This document shows, one piece after another, positions 1 through 6,158 of a DNA stretch of 11,339 nt. The position numbers were made by a program, and so were the translations under genes. How positions within the stretch are numbered: the first letter of the stretch is position 1; every line of letters starts with the position of its first letter. The notes beneath the pieces are model-generated. The model was not told where the DNA came from. It did no database searches and saw only the letters and a list, made by a program, of their open reading frames with translations. Origin of the DNA: Oscillospiraceae bacterium (GTDB lineage: Bacteria > Bacillota_A > Clostridia > Oscillospirales > Oscillospiraceae); the NCBI GenBank assembly GCA_017415945.1, contig JAFQDR010000149.1, positions 1 through 11,339 on the forward strand, read 5' to 3'.

Positions 1-167
1 AACTCAACATTTCATCCCATCAGCTTTCCTATGTGACGCACTCCGGTGAAGGCGAAGGACTGCTGTTCTACGGCAATACGATCCTGCCGTTCATCGACCG
101 GTTCCCCAAGGATACAGAGCTGTATAAGGTCATGACCACGAAACCCCAAGAGGTGGCATCCGAATGA
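1..167 (+). CDS. VirB4-like conjugation ATPase, C-terminal end (partial)
   Basis: This is the last 54 or so codons of a gene that begins upstream of the window (reading frame starts at base 3, TGA at 165-167). The readable tail contains LSYVTHSGEGEGLLFYGNTI and then a segment ending TELYKVMTTKPQEVASE. This matches the conserved C-terminus of the VirB4/TraE-type ATPases of clostridial ICEs, where the 'G-GLL-YGN-I-PF-D-FPKDT-LY' pattern is typical. The family hydrolyses ATP at the inner face of the membrane to energise the conjugative type IV secretion channel. The Walker motifs lie outside the window, so catalytic competence cannot be judged. The stop overlaps the start of the following hydrolase gene as ATGA, which indicates translational coupling between the ATPase and the cell-wall hydrolase. 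Identity rests on recalled family pattern plus the neighbouring genes. Confidence 0.88.
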   Translation, partial: LNISSHQLSYVTHSGEGEGLLFYGNTILPFIDRFPKDTELYKVMTTKPQEVASE

Positions 168-1897
168 AACGGGAGCCGCGTTTACAATTCACCGATGAGG
201 AACGTGCGGCACCTGAGCTGAAGAAAGCCATCCAAAAGGTGGATAAAGCGGCGGCAAAGACGGACAAAGCCCAAAGCAAGATACCTACCAAAAAGGTACT
301 TGCCAAGGAGCGCACCGCCGATCCTGCCACCGGCAAGATCAAAACCCGTCTGCATTTTGAAGAAATGGAGAAAAAGCCTCCGTCCAAATTGGCTCATGTA
401 ACCGCAGATACTCCCATCAATGCACTGTCCATGCAGTTTCACCGTGAGGTACAGCAGAGTGAGGATGATAATGTGGGCGTGGAATCGGCGCACAAACTGG
501 AGGAAGCAGCAGAGGGCGGCGGGCGGCTGATACAATCCGCACACCGTTCCCATCAGCTCAAACCGTACCGGGAAGCCACCCGCGCCGAACATCAGCTTGA
601 AAAAGCCAACGTCAATGCACTGCAGAAGAAAGCACAGACGGAAACACCCCAAAGCAATCCCTACTCCAAATGGCAGCAGAAACAGGCGATCAAAAAGCAG
701 TATGCCGCCGCCAAATCCGGCAAGACCACGGAAAACGCAACCAAAACTGCGGAAGCGGCGACCAAAGCTGCAAAGAAAGCAGCGGAGAAAGCCAAAGAAG
801 CCGGTGAGTTTGTATGGCGGCACAAGAAAGGCTTTGCCATCGCCGCAGGACTGCTTTTGATCCTCGCATTCTTTCTCAACGGTCTGTCCTCCTGCTCGGT
901 CATTATGGATGGTATCGCTTCAGGTATAACGGCGACTACCTATGCTTCCGAAGATGCAGCTATTGAGGGCGCGGAAGAAGCCTATTGCGGCATGGAAGAA
1001 GAACTGCAGGACTATCTCGACAACTATGAGCGCACCCACGATTATGACGAGTATCACTATGATCTCGACAGCATCGGACATGATCCCTATGTGCTGATCT
1101 CCATTCTTTCCGCTCTCCATCCCGGCGAGTGGACGCTGAGCGATGTGCAGGGGACGCTTCAAATGCTGTTTGAGAAGCAGTACATCCTTACGGAAACGGT
1201 GACAAGTGAAATCCGGTATCGCACTGAAATCCGTACCGGCTACCGGGTGGTAACTGACCCGAACACCGGACAAAGCACCCTTGTACCGTATCAATATGAA
1301 GTGGAAGTACCGTACACCTACTATATCTGCACGGTCACGCTGGAAAACTTCGATCTCTCCCATGTGCCGGTTTACATTATGAGCGAAGAACAGCTCGGAA
1401 TGTATGCAGCGTATATGTCTACCCTTGGCAATCGCCCTGATCTGTTCGGAGATTCCGAATATATCGGACGTTACGGTGAAGGCAGCTATACCGATTACGA
1501 CATTCCCCCCGAAGCGCTGGAGGACGAGGTATTCGCCGCCATGATCGAAGAAGCGGAAAAGTATCTCGGTTATCCCTATGTATGGGGCGGCAGCAGTCCT
1601 TCCACATCTTTTGACTGCTCCGGCTTTGTAAGCTGGGTCATCAATCACTCCGGATGGGATGTTGGCAGACTCGGCGCACAGGGACTATGCAACATCTGTA
1701 CCCCGGTATCGGCATCCAATGCACAGCCTGGTGATCTTGTGTTCTTTGTCGGAACCTATGACACACCGGGTGTCTCCCATGTGGGCATCTATGTCGGAAA
1801 CAATATGATGATCCACTGTGGCGACCCCATTTCCTACGCAAACCTCAATTCAAACTACTGGCAGGAGCATTTCTACTGCTACGGACGCCTGCCCTAA
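164..1897 (+). CDS. Membrane-anchored NlpC/P60 (C40) cell-wall hydrolase, VirB1-like
   Basis: 577 residues. Residues 1-223 are highly charged, rich in Lys and Ala, and probably helical or coiled. A hydrophobic segment follows at about 224-241 (FAIAAGLLLILAFFLNGL), flanked on its N-terminal side by RHKK, so the N-terminus should be cytoplasmic and the rest extracellular. Residues 250-455 form a linker domain conserved in ICE homologues. Residues 460-577 are an NlpC/P60 domain with GYPYVWGG, the nucleophile Cys485 in FDCSGF, His539 in SHVGIYVG and the probable third catalytic residue His551 in MIHCGDP, so the active site looks complete. The family cleaves peptide stems of peptidoglycan. In an ICE this would open the wall for the secretion channel, the VirB1 role. 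The start at 164 overlaps the VirB4 stop (ATGA); no strong ribosome site is evident, which fits translational coupling. The protein is full length as far as I can tell. Confidence 0.93.
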   Translation: MKREPRLQFTDEERAAPELKKAIQKVDKAAAKTDKAQSKIPTKKVLAKERTADPATGKIKTRLHFEEMEKKPPSKLAHVTADTPINALSMQFHREVQQSEDDNVGVESAHKLEEAAEGGGRLIQSAHRSHQLKPYREATRAEHQLEKANVNALQKKAQTETPQSNPYSKWQQKQAIKKQYAAAKSGKTTENATKTAEAATKAAKKAAEKAKEAGEFVWRHKKGFAIAAGLLLILAFFLNGLSSCSVIMDGIASGITATTYASEDAAIEGAEEAYCGMEEELQDYLDNYERTHDYDEYHYDLDSIGHDPYVLISILSALHPGEWTLSDVQGTLQMLFEKQYILTETVTSEIRYRTEIRTGYRVVTDPNTGQSTLVPYQYEVEVPYTYYICTVTLENFDLSHVPVYIMSEEQLGMYAAYMSTLGNRPDLFGDSEYIGRYGEGSYTDYDIPPEALEDEVFAAMIEEAEKYLGYPYVWGGSSPSTSFDCSGFVSWVINHSGWDVGRLGAQGLCNICTPVSASNAQPGDLVFFVGTYDTPGVSHVGIYVGNNMMIHCGDPISYANLNSNYWQEHFYCYGRLP

Positions 1898-1914
1898 AGG
1901 AGAGTGAACACCAA

Positions 1915-2160
1915 ATGAACCCCAAAATCCAAAAGCTCCGCATGGAGCTGGCGAAAAACAAAGGTAAGATTTCCGAACTGCAGGCGAAGAACCGAGAACT
2001 GGAAAAGCAGATTCGGGAACTGGAAGATACCGATATTATCGGGATGGTGCGTGAGCAAGGCATGAGCATGGAACAGTTTGCAGAATTGTTCCGCAAGATG
2101 CAGAACACACAGCCGCCCGATCACTACGATAAGGAGGAACCCCGATATGAGGAAAATTAA
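1915..2160 (+). CDS. DUF4315 family small coiled-coil protein
   Basis: 81 residues, starting MNPKIQKLRMELAKNKGKI, the signature opening of DUF4315 proteins found in clostridial conjugative transposons. Residues 1-38 form a strongly amphipathic, heptad-like helix rich in Lys, Glu and Leu (ELQAKNRELEKQIRELED), followed by DTDIIGMVREQGMSMEQFAELF and a charged tail. There is no signal peptide or membrane segment, so it is probably cytoplasmic. A ribosome site (AAAGGAG, 1896-1902) lies 12 bases before the ATG. The family has no established biochemical role. Its fixed position between the NlpC/P60 hydrolase and the DUF4366 protein suggests that it helps assemble or regulate the envelope part of the transfer machine, which is inference. 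The 3' end overlaps the next gene by 14 bases. Confidence 0.92.
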   Translation: MNPKIQKLRMELAKNKGKISELQAKNRELEKQIRELEDTDIIGMVREQGMSMEQFAELFRKMQNTQPPDHYDKEEPRYEEN

Positions 2161-3061
2161 ACTACGCACCTTTTCCTGTCTGCTGATGGCTGTACTCTGT
2201 ATGACCGTCTTTTCCGTTACGGCGTTTGCCGCAGACGGCGGTTATTATGCTTCCGATGAAAGCGGTAAAAACACGCCGCCCGATGCCATCGACAGTATTA
2301 CCATTTCCACCGAGGATGTGGAACTGAAAGAAAATGGCAGCAACGCTACCACGGAGATTGACGGTGAGGAAGTTGATCTGGATTCGTTTTTCGATAATCT
2401 CTTTGATATTTTCGGCGGCACGGATGCGCTGACTCCCGTGGGCAATCTGACCCTGATCGATGACATCCTGCAGAACGAAAACACCGAGAGTATTGAGAGC
2501 GTGGAGAACGAACAGAAAAGCAAGCAGTTTATTACTGTCCAGAGTAAAAACGGCAATTACTTCTACATCATCATTGACCGCAGCGGCGACACCGAAAACG
2601 TGTACTTTCTGAACCTTGTGGACGAAGCCGATCTGCTGGCACTTATGGAGGATGGCAAAACAGAAAAAGCTCCCGCCACCTGTTCCTGCACCGATAAATG
2701 TGCCGCAGGTGCCGTCAATACTGCCTGTGAGATCTGCGCGGTCAACATGACCGAGTGCGTCGGAAAGGAAACGAAGCCCGTAGAGCCGGACGAACCCAAG
2801 GAACCGACCGATGAATCGAAAGAAGAACCTGAAAAGAAAAACAATTCGGGTATTATCATCGTCATTCTGATTCTGGCTGTCGGCGGCGGTGCTGCTTTCT
2901 ATTTCTTCAAGGTGAAGAACGGCGGCAAGGGCAAATCTACCGGGAACACCAATCTGGATGATTATGATTACGGTGCCGATGATGATGAGTACGAATTTGA
3001 GACCTACGAAGAACCGGAGGATGAACCTCTTGACGGGGATACGGAGGACGACGAAGGTTGA
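2147..3061 (+). CDS. DUF4366 / CD1107-family secreted, membrane-anchored mobile-element protein
   Basis: 304 residues from the ATG at 2147. An in-frame ATG at 2078 exists but lies deep in the DUF4315 gene without a ribosome site, whereas 2147 has AAGGAGG at 2131-2137. From 2147 the protein starts with a clear signal peptide (MRKIKLRTF, hydrophobic core, AFA cleavage near residue 28). Residues 30-230 are an acidic extracellular domain. It includes a six-cysteine cluster (Cys179, 181, 185, 194, 197, 204; pattern CSCTDKC...CEIC...C) that could form disulphides outside the cell or bind metal. A Pro/Glu/Lys-rich stalk leads to a transmembrane helix at about 235-254 (GIIIVILILAVGGGAAFYFF), then a short basic KVKNGGKGK stretch and a very acidic cytoplasmic tail of about 40 residues. 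This architecture is that of the DUF4366 family, whose function is unknown. The stop overlaps the next gene's TTG start. Confidence 0.9.
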   Translation: MRKIKLRTFSCLLMAVLCMTVFSVTAFAADGGYYASDESGKNTPPDAIDSITISTEDVELKENGSNATTEIDGEEVDLDSFFDNLFDIFGGTDALTPVGNLTLIDDILQNENTESIESVENEQKSKQFITVQSKNGNYFYIIIDRSGDTENVYFLNLVDEADLLALMEDGKTEKAPATCSCTDKCAAGAVNTACEICAVNMTECVGKETKPVEPDEPKEPTDESKEEPEKKNNSGIIIVILILAVGGGAAFYFFKVKNGGKGKSTGNTNLDDYDYGADDDEYEFETYEEPEDEPLDGDTEDDEG

Positions 3062-3255
3062 CCTACTTTACCCAAAGTCCCTTTGAAAGAATGATGGTAC
3101 AGCGGCCGCAAAGTGAACGAAAAGAAAACCGTATCATTCTCGCCGCTGACCATCCCTGTCACGGCTGCAAGCGTTACGGACAGGGCTGCATCAAGCCCTG
3201 TTACCGTGATCTGCAGACCATTCCAAAGGAGGTACTCCGAAAATGCGTCTTGTAA
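3058..3255 (+). CDS. Cysteine-rich 65-residue mobile-element miniprotein, TTG start
   Basis: 65 residues read from a TTG that overlaps the preceding TGA (TTGA); the 3' end overlaps topB by 13 bases. I support it as real because the MTYFTQSPFERMM opening and a later four-cysteine motif recur, from memory, in small genes just before topB in related ICEs. The motif is Cys34-x2-Cys37-x6-Cys44-x3-Cys48 in HPCHGCKRYGQGCIKPCYRD, a plausible zinc-binding knuckle. There is no signal peptide or membrane helix, so it is probably cytoplasmic. No function is known; DNA or RNA binding, or partnership with the topoisomerase, is conjecture. A competing ATG frame at 3113 gives a Ser/Arg-rich product without recognisable features and is probably a shadow. 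The TTG start is an inference from the overlap and the conserved N-terminus. Confidence 0.75.
   Translation: MTYFTQSPFERMMVQRPQSERKENRIILAADHPCHGCKRYGQGCIKPCYRDLQTIPKEVLRKCVL
3180..3201 (+). repeat. Perfect 8-bp hairpin ahead of the topB ribosome site
   Basis: ACAGGGCT (3180-3187), a six-base loop GCATCA, and AGCCCTGT (3194-3201) form a perfect 8-bp inverted repeat. It lies inside the Cys-rich miniprotein gene, over the codons for Cys44 to Cys48, and ends 23 bases before the topB Shine-Dalgarno site. No T-run follows, so it is not a terminator. It could be a chance consequence of the coding sequence or an RNA structure affecting topB translation. Confidence 0.45.
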
Positions 3256-5285
3256 TTGCAGAAAAACCGTCTGTTGCACAGAGCATTGCCGCTATCCTGG
3301 GCGCAAAGAAACGCAGCGACGGCTATCTTGAAGGAAACGGAAATATCGTTTCATGGTGCTATGGGCATCTGGCAGAACTGTCCGATGCCGCAGCATATAA
3401 CCCCGACTACGCCAAATGGTCGCTGAAGGATTTGCCCATCGTCCCGCAGCCCTTTCAGTTCACCGTCCGGGAAGATAAGCGCAAACAGTTTGCGGTGCTG
3501 AAAAATCTGATGCACCGGGCAGACGTGAACGAAGTGGTCAACGCCTGTGACGCCGGGCGTGAGGGCGAAGCCATCTTCCGTACCGTCTACAACCTGTCTG
3601 ACTGCAGGAAACCTATGAGCCGTCTGTGGATCTCATCTATGGAAGATGATGCAATCCGCGACGGCTTTTCCTCTCTCCGACCGGGCAGCGAGTATGACGG
3701 TCTGTATCAAGCTGCCAAGTGCCGCAACGAAGCCGACTGGCTGGTAGGCATCAATGCCACACGGTATTTTTCCTTGCTGTACGGGCCTACCTTAAACATT
3801 GGTCGCGTGGTATCGCCTACGTTGGCTCTGCTCGTACAGCGTGAAGCGGAAATCGCCGCCTTTATCCCCGAAAACTTCTATACCGTTCAGCTCGACTGCG
3901 GTTTCACCGCCGCTTCGGAAAGAATGAAGGAAAGAAACGATGCAGAGAAGATTGTAGCATTGTGCGATGGAAAAACGGCTGTTGTGAAATCCGCAGAACG
4001 CTGGGAGAAGTCAGAAAAGGCACCCGCTCTTTACGATCTGACTTCGCTCCAGCGTGATGCAAACCGCACCCTCGGTTACACGGCACAGCAGACCCTTGAC
4101 TATCTGCAGAACCTCTATGAAAAGAAGCTCTGTACCTATCCCCGTACCGACAGCCGCTATCTGTCAGACGATATGGAGTCTTCTGTCCCTGCGTTTGTCT
4201 CTGCCGCCGCATCCATCTGCAAGGCTGTTATGCCGGTAGCTATGAACGCAAAACAGGTCTGCAACAGCAAAAAGGTCAGCGATCACCATGCCATCGTTCC
4301 AACGGTGAGCGCCGGTAAAGCTGATCTGGATGCTCTTCCTCTCGGAGAGCGTGAGGTGCTGAAACTTGTATCCATGGGACTGCTCCGCGCAGTCAGCGAA
4401 GCATACCGATATGCAGAAACCACCGTAATGCTGGACTGCTGTGGTCACAGCTTCACTGCAAAAGGTAAAACCGTCCTTGCTCCCGGTTGGCATGGTTACG
4501 GACAGGACAAAGAGGAAAACATCGACCGTCTGCCCGATCTTGCCGAAGGACAAGAGCTGACGGTTATATCTGCTGCCGTGAAAACCGGAAAGACCACACC
4601 GCCCAAACACTACACGGAGGACACGATCCTGTCTGCTATGGAAAACGCCGGTGCCAAAGATATGCCGGAGGATGCCGAGCGTAAAGGCATCGGCACCCCC
4701 GCAACCCGCGCCGGTATTCTGGAAAAGCTGGTGTTCTCCGGTTTTGTGGAACGCAGAAAGCAGAAGAAAACCGTCAATCTGATTCCGACCTCTCTCGGTA
4801 CTGCAATCATCACTGTTCTGCCCGAACAGCTTCAATCTCCCCAACTCACAGCAGAGTGGGAGCACCGTCTGAAACAGATCGAACGCGGAGAGCTGGACGC
4901 GGAAACCTTCATGGAAAGCATCACTGCCATGCTGCGGGAGCTGATACAGACTTATGAGGTTGTCCCAGGAGCAGAGGTGTTGTTCCCATCCGGTAAAGAG
5001 GTTATAGGCAAATGTCCCCGATGCGGTGCAACCGTGTCTGAGACTCCCAAAGGTTTCTTCTGTGAAAATCGTACCTGTACCTTTGCCATGTGGAAGAACA
5101 GTAAATTCTTCTCTGCAAAGAAAAAGAACCTGACCCCGACCATCGCCGCCGCTCTGCTGACAGATGGAAAAGTGCTGCTGAAGGGCTGTCACTCTGAAAA
5201 GACCGGCAAAACTTACGATGCCGTCGTGCTTTTGGTGGATGATGGCAAACAAGCATCCTATAAACTGGATTTCGGAAAGGAATAA
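3243..5285 (+). CDS. topB: DNA topoisomerase III (type IA)
   Basis: 680 residues, near the usual TopB length. The N-terminal Toprim domain starts MRLVIAEKPSVAQSIA with Glu7 and contains CDAGREGEAIFR (Asp103, Glu107), the metal-binding acidic cluster. The second Asp of the textbook DxDxE motif is Gly105 here. The active-site tyrosine is Tyr299 in LCTYPRTDSRYLS, which forms the covalent 5'-phosphotyrosine link during single-strand passage. Other family blocks are NIGRVVSPTLALLV near residues 185-200, the KVSDHHAIVPT block and the RKGIGTPATRA block. The C-terminus has a zinc-ribbon-like four-Cys set (Cys591, 594, 607, 612) followed by the KGCHSEKTGKTYDAVV topoisomerase repeat found in ICE copies. 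The enzyme relaxes or decatenates DNA, in an ICE presumably during strand transfer or resolution. AAAGGAGG at 3225-3232 supports the ATG at 3243. Confidence 0.96.
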   Translation: MRLVIAEKPSVAQSIAAILGAKKRSDGYLEGNGNIVSWCYGHLAELSDAAAYNPDYAKWSLKDLPIVPQPFQFTVREDKRKQFAVLKNLMHRADVNEVVNACDAGREGEAIFRTVYNLSDCRKPMSRLWISSMEDDAIRDGFSSLRPGSEYDGLYQAAKCRNEADWLVGINATRYFSLLYGPTLNIGRVVSPTLALLVQREAEIAAFIPENFYTVQLDCGFTAASERMKERNDAEKIVALCDGKTAVVKSAERWEKSEKAPALYDLTSLQRDANRTLGYTAQQTLDYLQNLYEKKLCTYPRTDSRYLSDDMESSVPAFVSAAASICKAVMPVAMNAKQVCNSKKVSDHHAIVPTVSAGKADLDALPLGEREVLKLVSMGLLRAVSEAYRYAETTVMLDCCGHSFTAKGKTVLAPGWHGYGQDKEENIDRLPDLAEGQELTVISAAVKTGKTTPPKHYTEDTILSAMENAGAKDMPEDAERKGIGTPATRAGILEKLVFSGFVERRKQKKTVNLIPTSLGTAIITVLPEQLQSPQLTAEWEHRLKQIERGELDAETFMESITAMLRELIQTYEVVPGAEVLFPSGKEVIGKCPRCGATVSETPKGFFCENRTCTFAMWKNSKFFSAKKKNLTPTIAAALLTDGKVLLKGCHSEKTGKTYDAVVLLVDDGKQASYKLDFGKE

Positions 5286-5290
5286 CGTAC

Positions 5291-5650
5291 ATGGAAAACA
5301 GTATCAATAAACTGCGCGCCGCCGCACTGATCGCTCCTGCGGTTATGCGTGAGTGCATAGGCAGGATCAATCAATTCTCATTAAGCTGCGACCGCTATTC
5401 TGACCCTACTGTTTGTCTGATTACCGCTTTTGAAGCGCTGGACTTCAGAGAAAAGGTTATGATCGGTATGCGGCTGGGCTTTGATTACAACAACGGTTAT
5501 CTGCCAACAGCGCCGCATACGTACATCGACATTGCCACGGCATTTGAAATGACTGCGCCTGAATCTGCAAGCAAAATATGCCGCAAGGCTTATCACAAAA
5601 TCGCCCGTATAGTAACAGAGAACCCCGATTACTGTACGGGAGTACAATAA
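5291..5650 (+). CDS. Small protein with a sigma-70 region-4-like helix-turn-helix
   Basis: 119 residues, starting six bases after topB with GGAAAGG at 5274-5280 as ribosome site. I do not recognise a named family. The C-terminal half resembles sigma region 4 and related HTH proteins: a REKVMIGMRLGF block at residues 53-64, then YIDIATAFEMTAPESASKIC and RKAYHKIARIV at 78-108. This matches the order of the 'R-R-V-LRYGL ... T-EEIA--LGVS---V--I-RKALRKL' pattern. Residues 1-50 are helical and contain three Cys (22, 33, 42). The protein is probably cytoplasmic and DNA-binding, perhaps a transcription regulator of the element; this is inference from pattern only. It lacks the region 2 needed for a complete sigma factor. 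It is the first of three small genes between topB and the terminator. Confidence 0.78.
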   Translation: MENSINKLRAAALIAPAVMRECIGRINQFSLSCDRYSDPTVCLITAFEALDFREKVMIGMRLGFDYNNGYLPTAPHTYIDIATAFEMTAPESASKICRKAYHKIARIVTENPDYCTGVQ

Positions 5651-5652
5651 TG

Positions 5653-5659
5653 AAAGGAG
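5653..5659 (+). promoter_or_regulatory. Ribosome binding site that fixes the start of the 36-residue microprotein
   Basis: AAAGGAG lies 8 bases before the ATG at 5668. Another in-frame ATG at 5650 precedes this site and has no Shine-Dalgarno sequence of its own, so 5668 is the better start. Confidence 0.75.
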
Positions 5660-5667
5660 AACGCACC

Positions 5668-5778
5668 ATGAAAAAGAAATGGATTATTGTTGGTATCAGT
5701 ACCGCCGCTGCAGGCATTCTCGGCACGATTGCAGTTCGTGCAATTTCTGCCAGAAAACACGCGAAAGCGTTCCGATGA
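5668..5778 (+). CDS. 36-residue single-helix membrane microprotein
   Basis: 36 residues: MKKKWIIVGISTAAAGILG, then TIAVRAISARKHAKAFR. Lysines 2-4 precede one hydrophobic helix (about residues 5-23) that carries small residues (AAAG, GILG) suited to helix packing. The basic C-terminus (RKHAK) follows. It has a good ribosome site and its stop overlaps the next start as ATGA, so it sits in a coupled chain. The charge layout does not settle its orientation in the membrane, since both ends are basic. No family is recognised. Small-Xaa-rich single-helix proteins often act as subunits or regulators of larger membrane complexes, and here the transfer machine is the obvious candidate, but nothing in the sequence proves it. 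It is shorter than most annotation cut-offs and easily missed. Confidence 0.7.
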   Translation: MKKKWIIVGISTAAAGILGTIAVRAISARKHAKAFR

Positions 5779-6077
5779 GACTGACCAAATATGAAATGGA
5801 GACGATCCTGCTGTATAACGAAGCGGAGCATACCGCCACCGTGTACACTCATGACCCAAAGCTGATCGCAAAGCTGAGACGGTTATCCGAAAAGTACCCC
5901 GATCTTATATACCCGGATAAAACCGAACACGGAAACGCAGTCAGCTACATTGTCCCCAAACGCTGTGTCAGCGTCCGGGAGCCGTACAGCGAAGCACGGC
6001 GCAAGGCGGACAGTGAACGTGCCAAGCGCACGGGAATTGCGCCTCCGGGCAGGAGCGTATCTTCCAAAACCGAATAA
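5775..6077 (+). CDS. Conserved 100-residue mobile-element hypothetical protein
   Basis: 100 residues from the ATG at 5775, which overlaps the preceding stop (ATGA). An upstream in-frame ATG at 5679 would run through the microprotein gene in another frame and gives an implausible Cys/Arg-rich N-terminus. The protein starts MRLTKYEMETILLYNEAEHT and continues ATVYTHDPKLIAKLRRLSEKYP, then YIVPKRCVSVREPYSEARR. I remember this LTKYE-ETI--YN--E--A-VYT pattern from unnamed proteins encoded near topB or other transfer genes in clostridial ICEs. The fold looks like alternating strands and helices in the first 70 residues, followed by a basic, Arg/Ser-rich tail. It has no signal peptide or membrane helix. 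Function is unknown. It is the last gene before the intrinsic terminator. Confidence 0.82.
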   Translation: MRLTKYEMETILLYNEAEHTATVYTHDPKLIAKLRRLSEKYPDLIYPDKTEHGNAVSYIVPKRCVSVREPYSEARRKADSERAKRTGIAPPGRSVSSKTE

Positions 6078-6080
6078 GCA

Positions 6081-6130
6081 AACGCTCCTGCATAGGTAGT
6101 TTTTCGCCTGTGCAGGAGCGTTATTTTTTT
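6081..6130 (+). terminator. Rho-independent terminator
   Basis: AACGCTCCTGCA (6081-6092) pairs perfectly with TGCAGGAGCGTT (6111-6122). The helix extends inward by five more pairs including two G-U (6093-6097 with 6106-6110), leaving an 8-base loop (AGTTTTTC). A run of seven T follows at 6124-6130. It starts four bases after the stop of the preceding gene. All the hallmarks of a strong intrinsic terminator for + strand transcription are present. No convincing promoter is visible in the 28 bases between it and the next gene. Confidence 0.93.
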
Positions 6131-6158
6131 ATTTCACAACCGCGAAAGGAGAATTACC

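Noticed and set aside
182..823. 213-codon - strand frame rich in Phe, Leu, Arg and Cys
   Set aside because: The composition is the mirror of the Lys/Ala/Glu-rich N-terminus of the hydrolase on the + strand.
920..1648. 242-codon - strand open frame opposite the NlpC/P60 gene
   Set aside because: Antisense to a confidently identified gene, with no family pattern and no promoter or ribosome site.
2078..2146. Upstream in-frame ATG extension of the DUF4366 gene
   Set aside because: It would hide the signal peptide behind 23 residues and has no ribosome site; AAGGAGG at 2131 supports 2147.
3113..3331. 72-codon + strand frame between the Cys-rich miniprotein and topB
   Set aside because: Overlaps two better-supported genes, lacks a ribosome site and has a Ser/Arg/Thr/Cys-rich product without a motif.
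4164..5252. 362-codon open frame on the - strand opposite topB
   Set aside because: It is exactly antisense to well-conserved TopB sequence, has no recognisable domain and no ribosome site; it is a shadow of topB codon use.
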